This document shows, in pieces, positions 1 through 6,123 of a stretch of DNA of 9,192 nucleotides. The DNA comes from CAYXDO01 sp964463485. GTDB taxonomy: Bacteria > Myxococcota > Kuafuiibacteriia > Kuafuiibacteriales > Kuafuiibacteriaceae. A model generated the notes under the pieces. That model was not told where the DNA came from. It was given only the letters and a program-made list of their open reading frames with translations, and did no database searches. Positions within the stretch are counted from its first letter, which is position 1. Each line of letters begins with the position of its first letter. Made by a program: the position numbers and the translations under genes. The DNA lies in assembly GCA_964463485.1 (NCBI GenBank), contig CAYXDO010000260.1, forward strand, positions 1 through 9,192, in the 5' to 3' direction.

Positions 1-51
1 TCCAACGATAGTATGCGACGCGTTCGGACTCATGGCCAGGCGGATCTGCGC

Positions 52-97
52 CCAACTCATTTCGTGCCAAATAGCCGCAGGCAAGATGCCTGCGGTC
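52..97 (+). repeat. REP-like palindromic repeat, copy 1
   Basis: This is a 46-bp element identical to the copies at 240-285 and 393-438 and in the same orientation. It has a 23-nt conserved head starting CCAACTCATTTCG, then a perfect 9-bp inverted repeat (CCGCAGGCA and TGCCTGCGG around the loop AGA) at 75-95. A conserved head plus a GC-rich hairpin resembles REP/REPIN elements, which are usually mobilised in trans by a RAYT (TnpA-REP) transposase. No such gene is in the window, so the family assignment is inference. Confidence 0.85.
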
Positions 98-138
98 TTA
101 GATGCCCGTGCCTGCGCGTAACAACTTCGCCGTATCGC

Positions 139-238
139 NNNNNNNNNNNNNNNNNNNNNNNNNNNNNNNNNNNNNNNNNNNNNNNNNNNNNNNNNNNNNN
201 NNNNNNNNNNNNNNNNNNNNNNNNNNNNNNNNNNNNNN
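139..238. other. Assembly gap of 100 N
   Basis: The run of N is exactly 100 long, which is the conventional placeholder for a scaffold gap of unknown size. It lies between repeat copies 1 and 2, so the assembly probably broke because of further identical copies. The true distance between the copies, and their number, cannot be read here. Confidence 0.95.
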
Positions 239-239
239 A

Positions 240-285
240 CCAACTCATTTCGTGCCAAATAGCCGCAGGCAAGATGCCTGCGGTC
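240..285 (+). repeat. REP-like palindromic repeat, copy 2
   Basis: This 46-bp element is identical to copies 1 and 3, with its hairpin at 263-283. It starts two bases after the N gap. It shares eight further bases (CCAGGTGT, 286-293) with copy 3 but not with copy 1, so copies 2 and 3 look more closely related to each other. Confidence 0.85.
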
Positions 286-306
286 CCAGGTGTGCGTGCC
301 CTGGGA
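284..306. repeat. Second hairpin abutting repeat copy 2
   Basis: The 7-bp arms TCCCAGG (284-290) and CCTGGGA (300-306) can pair around a 9-nt loop immediately after the copy 2 hairpin. Neither copy 1 nor copy 3 keeps the matching right arm, so this is not a fixed part of the repeat. There is no T-run beside it, so I do not call it a terminator. Confidence 0.45.
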
Positions 307-346
307 TAAGCTTCGCGGACTCAACTTTGCTGTATCCTCCAGCGTC

Positions 347-366
347 TCAGCGATCCTCAGCGATCC
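347..366. repeat. Tandem 10-bp duplication (TCAGCGATCC x2)
   Basis: Two perfect, adjacent copies of TCAGCGATCC lie at 347-356 and 357-366, in the noncoding spacer between repeat copies 2 and 3. This could be replication slippage or a trace of repeat insertion. No function can be assigned. Confidence 0.7.
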
Positions 367-392
367 ATACGCCGATGAGAGAATCTCCCGCA

Positions 393-438
393 CCAACTCA
401 TTTCGTGCCAAATAGCCGCAGGCAAGATGCCTGCGGTC
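393..438 (+). repeat. REP-like palindromic repeat, copy 3, overlapping the end of a gene
   Basis: This is the third identical 46-bp copy, with its hairpin at 416-436. Unlike the other two it overlaps a gene. Read on the minus strand it encodes the last 12 residues (PQASCLRLFGTK) and the TGA stop (398-400) of the PKD/MYXO-CTERM protein. The hairpin is therefore inside translated mRNA. The element lies at the very end of the gene, after the sorting signal, where an added tail would do least harm. Confidence 0.9.
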
Positions 439-3307
439 CCAGGTGTCTGTGTCGTACGCTCCAGCGCCGGTTCATGAGGAGTCGGACGGCGCCGACGAGC
501 AGCAGCCCTGCCCACGGAGACCCGGCGGTTGTGGAGCCCGCGCAGACACACCCGCCGCTGACGGTTCCTATCAGGGCCGCAGATCCGTGGGTAACTTCGA
601 TTTGAAAGTCCCTGCTCGTCTCCATCTGAGCCGCCGCGCTGTCTCTCACGAGCAGGTGGATCTCCAGAGGCCCAGGCGTATCGACGTCCAACTCGGCCTT
701 TGGGGTCGTGAAGGTCAGCTCCGTCGTGTAGGAGGTCGGGACTCGCCAGAGGTAGCTGAGTTGGTCTCCGTCCGGGTCGGAACAACCGGAGGCGTCGAGG
801 GTCAGGTGGAGCGGGACGGTCCCGGCGCTTGGTGTCACCGTCGCGGTGGCGCAGTCCGGGGCGCGGTTGGCGACGCTCGCTCCGTCCGTCACGATCACGA
901 CGAAGGACTTGGTCACGGGGGGGATGGCGGGCGTGCCGTCGTCTTGCGCCGACAGAGTTACGTCGTATCGTCCGAGTCTCGAATAGGTGTGCTCGACCAC
1001 GGCTTCGTTCGAGTCCGGAGCTTGATCTCCGAAGGTCCAGGTGACGTCGACTTGGTTGCCGTCAGGGTCGGTGACTAAGCTGGCATCGAATTGGACGAGC
1101 AGGGGGAGGCGGCCCGAGGACGGGCTCACCGAGGCACCATTGACGTCGGGCGGTCGGTTTCCGGAGATTTCGATCGTCACCATCGCCGTGGCGGTGGCCG
1201 GAGGGGTCCCGTCGTCCGTGACGCTGAGGATCACGTCGAAGGTGCCGGCGTCCTGGAACACGTGACTCGGGCTCGGCTCACTCGATGCGTTGCCGTCGCG
1301 GAAGTCCCAGGAGTAGCTGAGTGTCTGACTTACGTCTGGGTCGCGGCTTCCGGCCGACGAAAAATCGACCGTGAGCGGAGCCTGTCCGGTCAGCGGCGCT
1401 CCCGTGGCTTCTGCAATCGGCAGTTGGTTGCCAGGCGGCTGAACGCCGATCGCCGCTTGGGCGGTGTCGCTCGAGCCGTCGCGGTCCGTGACCCGAAGGA
1501 GCACGACGTGCCCGCCGGCCTCGGTAAAGTCATAACTCACCGATTCGCTGGATTGCTCGGCGCCCCCATCGAGTGTGAAGGTGCGCGTGCTGATGTTCCC
1601 GTTCCCATTGGGGTCGGAGCTCTGTGCGGAGTCACAGGTGACGTGCAGCGGAGGCACCCCCGTCGTCGGATCGCAGCGAATACGAGCGACGGGCGCATAC
1701 AGCGGCGTGCAGTCGACCTCCTGCGAGTAGGCGCTCGGGTTGCCTGCGGCGTCCACCGCGACCACGGAGTAAAAGAAAGTCTGGGTGCCATCGAGGCCCG
1801 TGAAATCCTGAAAAGTCGCATTCGTCGAGTCCACGTGAGCTCGATCCCCGGCCGAATTTCCGGAGTACACTCGATACTGACCCACCAACTCGCCGCCGCC
1901 GTTCTCATCGAGTGTGACTTGGGCCCAACTCACGCGGATCGCTCCCCCCGGTGAGGCGGCGCATTGGACGTTGGCCGGTGCTCGTGGCGGAGTCGTATCG
2001 ACGGGCGGAGACACCACGCCTCCGTAGAAGCTCACCGTACCCACATCACCGGCGTTCGTCGCCCAGCCTCGCCGGTCCCAAACCACCAACGCGAGGAGGT
2101 GGGAGACATAGAAGGCGTAGCCATTGTCCGACGTGTCAGGCTCGACCCACTGCGCGTTCGGCAGGAGGACCTCTTCGACCTTGGCGTCGTTCACGTCTAC
2201 GATACCCAAGGAGGCTGCGCAAGCGGCGGCCACGTATCCATTCGAAGACCCCGTGCAACTCAGAACGTCCGCGCGGTAGCGGACAGCGTCTTCACTGTTT
2301 CGAAACAACAAGAGCGCCGCTTTGGCGATCGCTTGCTCGTTGGCGCCACCGTTGGCGATGATGGCTTCGATGAACGTACGAGCGCCGGGATCTTCACCGA
2401 GGTACCCGAGGATGAAGAGCGGAAACGCGCGAAAGGGGAGGTTCACGTCGTCGAAGGCACACTGGAGTCTGTCGCGGAGTGTACTCAGCCTGGGGCCCAG
2501 CGCTGACTTCCGGTATGCGAGCTCCTGGGCCGCCCAGAGCTTCTGCCAGTCCCATTTCGTGCCGTCTTGGCCGGTCTGGCGTGGGGGACACGACGTCGTC
2601 GAGACGTCAGGACAATAACTCGTCTGCACGCCCGCGCCGTTGTGGTCCCATGACGCACGACCGGCGCAGTATTCCTCGAGGAGATTGTCGAGCGCTTGAC
2701 CGAGGTCGCCGTAGTCTGCGAGCGCGGAGCTCGCGAGGTGGGCGGCTTGGCCCCAACCCTCGCCTAGATTGGGCATGCTCGGCGGAAAGACACTCCCGTC
2801 CGACTTCTTGATCACGACGGATTTGCCTGGACTCTGGGGATACTCACCGCTCTGCCCGCCGTTCCCGAAGCTCACATAAAACTCGATCGACTCCACGGGA
2901 AGTGATCCGCTGCCGTTCGAGAGGGTGAGGGTGTGCAACAACCTCTCTCCGGGCATCAGATATCCGCTGACTTTCGACGCCTGCCGGCCCACGTTGATCG
3001 TGTAGCCGCTCGCCTCTGCCGTGAGCGCGAAGTTTCGGAGCGGATAACCCATGTTGTTCTGTACCCACACGTCGAGCGTCGCCGAGCCGCCCGCGGGCAC
3101 TGTCACGGCGTCGGATGCTGGGCGTACGACCAAGTTGTACGATGAAGCCCAGAGATCGTGGCACCAGTGCGCGCGCGCTTCGGTCGGATGGAAGCTCGTC
3201 AGGATCGCGGCGGTGAGGAGGACTCCGAGGCCACGCGACGAAGCTCTTCGGAGCAACCGAATGAACCCATGGAGTGGGCTGGTCGGAAGCAACTCTCGGT
3301 CAGCCAT
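398..3307 (-). CDS. Secreted multidomain FN3/PKD protein with MYXO-CTERM sorting signal
   Basis: This is a 969-residue exported protein of unknown function. A long-n-region Sec signal has its hydrophobic core near 27-39 and a probable cut at ARA|H (46|47). Residues 47-165 look like a beta-sandwich. Residues 185-420 are mostly helical with several Cys. Then come a fibronectin-III-like domain (about 437-533) and four PKD-like domains (about 535-622, 627-715, 718-806, 816-906). PKD 2 and 3 keep the W-F-aromatic and YDVTLS-type strands, and DPD/DPNG turns recur. Residues 919-948 form a MYXO-CTERM-like signal: Gly-Cys-Val-Cys, a hydrophobic stretch, then Arg-Arg. By analogy with that family the protein would be processed at the signal by a myxosortase and held at the surface. 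Residues 957-969 come from repeat copy 3. ATG 3307 has no clear Shine-Dalgarno but fits the signal peptide. The gene is divergent from the ankyrin gene. The beta-rich C-terminal half suggests a stalk or adhesive part. Confidence 0.9.
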   Translation of the reverse strand: MADRELLPTSPLHGFIRLLRRASSRGLGVLLTAAILTSFHPTEARAHWCHDLWASSYNLVVRPASDAVTVPAGGSATLDVWVQNNMGYPLRNFALTAEASGYTINVGRQASKVSGYLMPGERLLHTLTLSNGSGSLPVESIEFYVSFGNGGQSGEYPQSPGKSVVIKKSDGSVFPPSMPNLGEGWGQAAHLASSALADYGDLGQALDNLLEEYCAGRASWDHNGAGVQTSYCPDVSTTSCPPRQTGQDGTKWDWQKLWAAQELAYRKSALGPRLSTLRDRLQCAFDDVNLPFRAFPLFILGYLGEDPGARTFIEAIIANGGANEQAIAKAALLLFRNSEDAVRYRADVLSCTGSSNGYVAAACAASLGIVDVNDAKVEEVLLPNAQWVEPDTSDNGYAFYVSHLLALVVWDRRGWATNAGDVGTVSFYGGVVSPPVDTTPPRAPANVQCAASPGGAIRVSWAQVTLDENGGGELVGQYRVYSGNSAGDRAHVDSTNATFQDFTGLDGTQTFFYSVVAVDAAGNPSAYSQEVDCTPLYAPVARIRCDPTTGVPPLHVTCDSAQSSDPNGNGNISTRTFTLDGGAEQSSESVSYDFTEAGGHVVLLRVTDRDGSSDTAQAAIGVQPPGNQLPIAEATGAPLTGQAPLTVDFSSAGSRDPDVSQTLSYSWDFRDGNASSEPSPSHVFQDAGTFDVILSVTDDGTPPATATAMVTIEISGNRPPDVNGASVSPSSGRLPLLVQFDASLVTDPDGNQVDVTWTFGDQAPDSNEAVVEHTYSRLGRYDVTLSAQDDGTPAIPPVTKSFVVIVTDGASVANRAPDCATATVTPSAGTVPLHLTLDASGCSDPDGDQLSYLWRVPTSYTTELTFTTPKAELDVDTPGPLEIHLLVRDSAAAQMETSRDFQIEVTHGSAALIGTVSGGCVCAGSTTAGSPWAGLLLVGAVRLLMNRRWSVRHRHLGPQASCLRLFGTK

Positions 3308-3351
3308 CGCCCGATCAGTGTGCAGCCCGAGGCGGGCATCCTCAAGAGTTG

Positions 3352-3363
3352 CCGAAGCTTCGG
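3352..3363. promoter_or_regulatory. 12-bp perfect palindrome CCGAAGCTTCGG, possible operator
   Basis: CCGAAGCTTCGG equals its own reverse complement. It lies 45 bp upstream of the PKD start and 113 bp upstream of the ankyrin start. A dimeric regulator could bind here and control both genes, but a chance palindrome in GC-rich DNA is possible. Confidence 0.35.
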
Positions 3364-3366
3364 TTC

Positions 3367-3379
3367 GCGAATTGACTCA
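3367..3379 (+). promoter_or_regulatory. Direct repeat GCGAATTGACTCA, first of two
   Basis: This 13-base motif matches the one at 3403-3415 at 12 positions, with the start positions 36 bp apart. Each contains TTGACT, close to a -35 consensus on the plus strand, but no good -10 follows. It may instead be a paired regulator site. Confidence 0.35.
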
Positions 3380-3402
3380 CCGCTGGACCGAAATCCGCGC
3401 AC

Positions 3403-3415
3403 GCGATTTGACTCA
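3403..3415 (+). promoter_or_regulatory. Direct repeat GCGATTTGACTCA, second of two
   Basis: This is the partner of 3367-3379 and differs from it by one base (A to T at the fifth position). It lies 61 bp upstream of the ankyrin ATG, a plausible distance for a regulator site or -35 element serving that gene. Confidence 0.35.
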
Positions 3416-3475
3416 GCTCAAGGAATCGAGTGTCCGGATGTGTATCCGAAGGGAGTCGAGGGCACTTCGATCTCG

Positions 3476-4621
3476 ATGACCGGTTCGTTCAGCCGACGGC
3501 GTGGCCCAAGAGCAGGATGTGCGGAACAAGAGCGTTCGCGAGCTCTCGTTCGCGCAACGGCTACCGTGGTCGCGCTGTGGGTCGCGGTGTGGGGTTGCGA
3601 CCGCGAGGAAGCGCCTCCGCTCGCGCCGCAGGGCGAGCTCGCGTCTGCTGCTTACTCGGGGAACGTGGAACAGGTGCGCGCCCTGCTCGGTCGCGGCTCT
3701 TCGCCGACGGAGAAGGAAGGCTCCGAGTGGACGCCGCTTCACTACGCGGCCATCGCTGGTCGTGCGGAGGCGGCCTCGCTCCTGCTCGATCGCGGCGCGG
3801 ACCCGAACGCACGGGCGCGTTACGACATGACTCCGCTCCATTGGGCCTCGCTCAAAGGGGAGCGCGACGTGGTGGCGCTCCTGGCGCGGCGCGGAGCAAA
3901 GCTCGAGGCCAAGAGCATGTACGGTCAAACGGCGCTTCACGTCGCCTCCACGACGGCGGTCGTGGAGGTGCTGCTCGGCGCGGGCGCGAAGCTCGACGCG
4001 GTCGACTTCGAGGGCATGACGCCGCTGCACATCGCCGCGAGCGGCGATATCGCGAAGCTGCTGATGGCCAAAGGAGCGGACGTCCGGAGGCGATCCCGGG
4101 ACGGCCGAAGTGGGTTGGACGTCGCGGTCATGGAGATGCTCGGGCCCAAGGGACTGATGTTCTACGGCAACCGATCCGCGGTTCGGCTGCGGGCAGAGAG
4201 GGCGGAGACCGTCGTCACGATTCACAACGTCTCCGAGCGCGTGATCGACGAGCTCTCGCTGAGCGTGGAGAGTTTGGCTTCCACCGCGAGCTCTACGCCC
4301 GCGCTGATTCCCAAGCTGTACCCGGCGGAACAGACCGCGATGAGGTTTCATCTGCGCCGAAAGGCGGAGGTCCCCGAAGGTGAGTATCGGCTGGATTTCG
4401 TGGTTCGATCCGGCGCGAAGGAAATCGGAACGGTCGACCTCCGCGTCGACACCACGAGCCGGACGACTCCCGAGGATCGAGGGATGACGAAGCTCGGGCG
4501 CGGGAGTCTCAGGAAGCAGCGGTCGAAGTGGGGGCAGCTGATGTACGCGGTGATTCCGGTGCTCATCGGGGCGATCTGGTGGGTTTCGCGTGGTCGAGGG
4601 CGAAGAGTCAGACATCACTGA
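3476..4621 (+). CDS. Ankyrin-repeat lipoprotein with Ig-like domain and C-terminal membrane helix
   Basis: This is a 381-residue envelope protein. I chose ATG 3476 because it begins an export signal: an Arg-rich n-region, a hydrophobic core (about 28-39) and Val-Trp-Gly-Cys ending at Cys41, a plausible if atypical lipobox. A weak GAGGG lies at 3458-3462. The frame stays open back to 3158, but that part overlaps the divergent gene. Ankyrin repeats span about 52-208. The second and third are canonical (TPLHYAAIAG, TPLHWASLKG). The fourth and fifth are about 4-6 residues short at the inter-helix loop. Residues 230-327 alternate like an Ig-like beta-sandwich. Residues 353-371 form a transmembrane helix with a basic tail. 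Ankyrin repeats bind proteins, so a scaffold role outside the cytoplasm is likely. It ends 20 bp from the convergent propeller gene, which has the same signal-plus-C-terminal-anchor plan. No enzyme motif is visible. Confidence 0.87.
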   Translation: MTGSFSRRRGPRAGCAEQERSRALVRATATVVALWVAVWGCDREEAPPLAPQGELASAAYSGNVEQVRALLGRGSSPTEKEGSEWTPLHYAAIAGRAEAASLLLDRGADPNARARYDMTPLHWASLKGERDVVALLARRGAKLEAKSMYGQTALHVASTTAVVEVLLGAGAKLDAVDFEGMTPLHIAASGDIAKLLMAKGADVRRRSRDGRSGLDVAVMEMLGPKGLMFYGNRSAVRLRAERAETVVTIHNVSERVIDELSLSVESLASTASSTPALIPKLYPAEQTAMRFHLRRKAEVPEGEYRLDFVVRSGAKEIGTVDLRVDTTSRTTPEDRGMTKLGRGSLRKQRSKWGQLMYAVIPVLIGAIWWVSRGRGRRVRHH

Positions 4622-4641
4622 AGGGATGAGTATGACCGAAG

Positions 4642-6123
4642 TCAGCGCGACGGGCTGACGCGCCGCGACGACTCCCTTCGATGGCGCCGCGTGAGCGCGA
4701 AGGCGAGCCCGAGGGTCGGCGTCAGCGCAGCGGGGAAGGTCAGCCAAAACACGACGTTCGAGCGCTCCGGCGGCGCGCTGCGTCCGGCCTCGTCGAGGGG
4801 TATCGCCCGCAGCGTACCGTCGTAGCTTCCCAGATAACTCATCCACCGGCCGTCGAGGCGGGCACTCACCGGAGAGGCCCATACGCTGGCGTCCAAGCCC
4901 GAGACGGCCCACAGCGGTCTTCCGGTGAAGCTGGCGAATACGAGCTCCCCCGTCTTCGCCGATACCGCGTGCAGGGCGTGGTCCCAGGCTGAGGCGAGAA
5001 CGATCGCGCGATCGCCCTCGAGCGCGATCGATGGGGATGAATGAATGCCCGCTTTGGCCGAGTATCGCCACAGGAGCGCTCCGGTCGAGGCATCGAGTGA
5101 GTATAAGCCTCCGTCGTACGAACCGACGAAGACTCTGGGGCGACCTTCGAGCTCGGCCACGAGCGGCGAGCCCAGAATTCGGTCGCCGGTTTTGAAGACC
5201 CAGACTTCTTTCGCGGTCTCGAGCTCGAGCGCTCGCACCGCGCCGTATTTCGAGGTCACGAAGACGAGCGGCGCTCCGTGGACATCGAACACGGCCGGCG
5301 CGCTCCTGATGGCGTCGAGCTCGGTATGCCTCCACTTGACGCGACCCGAGTCCGCATCGATTCCAAAGAGCGCTCCGGTCGAGGATCCGATGACGATCCA
5401 CCGACGCCCGCCGCGCGAGATGAAGACGGGCGCCGTGAGCTCGTTGTCACCGAGCTCGACACGCCACAACGGCTTGCCCTGACGGGCGTCGAACGCGCTG
5501 AGCTCAGCCCTTTGAAAGCTCGAGGCCAGCGCCCGGTCCCAGACCCAATGGCCCACGAACACGGCGGGACGTTCGCCCGCTTCTCCGACGGTCGGCGAAG
5601 TCAGGCGTGCGCCTCCGAGCGTGGGTGAGTAGCGCTCGACCGCATGTACCCAGGCTTGGCGCCCGTTCGTCGCGTCGAGCGCGTAGAGGACGCGGTCGTT
5701 GGACGCGACGAAGAGCCAAGAACGGGCGCCATCATTCCAAATCGTGGGCGCAGACTGGACTCGTCCACCCGTCGTGAATGAGTAGACGAGCTGTCCGGTG
5801 GTCGCGTCGAGGCCGTAAACGTCATGGTCGTAGTTGCCTACGGCGAGCAGCGTACGCCCTCCTACGCTCGCGATCGCGGCGGACGACCAGACCGTCATTC
5901 CGGGCTCGTAGCCCCACGTGCGCCCGCTGCCTTCGAAGGTCCACGGGCGTGGGACACTCGTGCGCTTCGACTCGAGCGTGAATCGTGCCTGGTTGCCGGG
6001 ATCGCCTCTGCTCTGCCTCCAATCAGGCTCGGACGCCGAGACGGAGGCGGCCCACAGAGTCGCGAGGCCGCAGGCGCAGACGGTAGACTTCAAGTCGTGG
6101 GCTTCATGCGGCGCCGAGCTCAT
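4642..6123 (-). CDS. Membrane-anchored PQQ-like beta-propeller protein
   Basis: This is a 493-residue protein with a Sec signal (h-region about 15-28, likely cut after SVSA, residue 30). Eight PQQ-like repeats follow, each with a SxP-type strand and most with a V-G-S/N-Y-D-G...L-D-A-x-T-G-x-x-x-W blade end. Blade ends are near 95-115, 137-158, 187-220, 242-264, 286-308, 330-352, 373-395 and 429-446. A hydrophobic helix at about 457-477 and a basic tail anchor it in the inner membrane with the propeller outside. The mature part has no cysteine, so the vicinal disulfide of quinoprotein alcohol dehydrogenases is absent. I read it as a binding or scaffold propeller, like BamB in fold, rather than an enzyme. 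Its ATG overlaps the upstream 4Fe-4S gene stop as ATGA, so the two are probably translated together. A GAGAGG 11 nt upstream may help initiation. Confidence 0.92.
   Translation of the reverse strand: MSSAPHEAHDLKSTVCACGLATLWAASVSASEPDWRQSRGDPGNQARFTLESKRTSVPRPWTFEGSGRTWGYEPGMTVWSSAAIASVGGRTLLAVGNYDHDVYGLDATTGQLVYSFTTGGRVQSAPTIWNDGARSWLFVASNDRVLYALDATNGRQAWVHAVERYSPTLGGARLTSPTVGEAGERPAVFVGHWVWDRALASSFQRAELSAFDARQGKPLWRVELGDNELTAPVFISRGGRRWIVIGSSTGALFGIDADSGRVKWRHTELDAIRSAPAVFDVHGAPLVFVTSKYGAVRALELETAKEVWVFKTGDRILGSPLVAELEGRPRVFVGSYDGGLYSLDASTGALLWRYSAKAGIHSSPSIALEGDRAIVLASAWDHALHAVSAKTGELVFASFTGRPLWAVSGLDASVWASPVSARLDGRWMSYLGSYDGTLRAIPLDEAGRSAPPERSNVVFWLTFPAALTPTLGLAFALTRRHRRESSRRVSPSR
6120..6123 (-). 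other. ATGA stop/start overlap (translational coupling)
   Basis: On the minus strand ATGA contains the ATG of the propeller gene (6123-6121) and the TGA of the 4Fe-4S gene (6122-6120). Such an overlap normally means one transcript, with reinitiation by terminating ribosomes and roughly matched production of both proteins. Confidence 0.9.

Larger units (their letters stand above)
1..397. other. Gene-free region with dispersed repeats and an assembly gap
   Basis: I see no credible gene here. Open frames in this stretch are short and run through the repeat copies or the Ns. The contents are two full copies of a hairpin repeat (52-97 and 240-285), the start of a third (from 393), a 100-N gap, a second hairpin (284-306) and a 10-bp tandem duplication (347-366). 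Similarity between copies extends past the repeat core: a 15-base stretch at 122-136 matches 322-336 at 13 positions. The mobile or amplified unit may therefore be longer than the 46-bp core. No T-run terminator is visible downstream of the minus-strand gene that ends at 398. Confidence 0.75.
3308..3475. promoter_or_regulatory. Divergent intergenic region between PKD and ankyrin genes
   Basis: These 168 bp separate the 5' ends of two divergent genes and so should hold both promoters. Visible structure includes a 12-bp palindrome (3352-3363) and a motif repeated 36 bp apart (3367-3379 and 3403-3415), each containing TTGACT. I could not find a convincing -10 box at 16-18 bp from either TTGACT, so no promoter is fixed. 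The open frame of the ankyrin gene extends back through this region to 3158. That stretch overlaps the signal-peptide codons of the PKD gene and is unlikely to be translated. Confidence 0.6.

Noticed and set aside
416..436. Intrinsic terminator for the PKD gene formed by the copy 3 hairpin
   Set aside because: The hairpin lies before the stop codon in translated sequence and no T-run follows it on the minus strand.
52..438. CRISPR array
   Set aside because: The repeats are 46 bp and strongly palindromic, the one measurable spacer is 107 bp, there are only three copies, and no cas gene is visible.
102..605. Plus-strand open frame through the N gap and repeats
   Set aside because: A third of its early part is Ns, and the rest is translated repeat and antisense of the PKD gene.
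3158..3475. N-terminal extension of the ankyrin gene to the ATG at 3158
   Set aside because: It would overlap the signal-peptide codons of the divergent PKD gene and bury the export signal more than 100 residues inside the protein.
3413..5401. 662-residue open frame on the minus strand across the ankyrin and propeller genes
   Set aside because: It is antisense to the ankyrin gene and out of frame with the propeller gene. Its product is Arg-rich low-complexity sequence without domains, as expected for a shadow frame in GC-rich coding DNA.
4642..6123. PQQ-dependent alcohol dehydrogenase
   Set aside because: No cysteine in the mature chain, no heme motif, and the length and C-terminal anchor do not fit that enzyme family.
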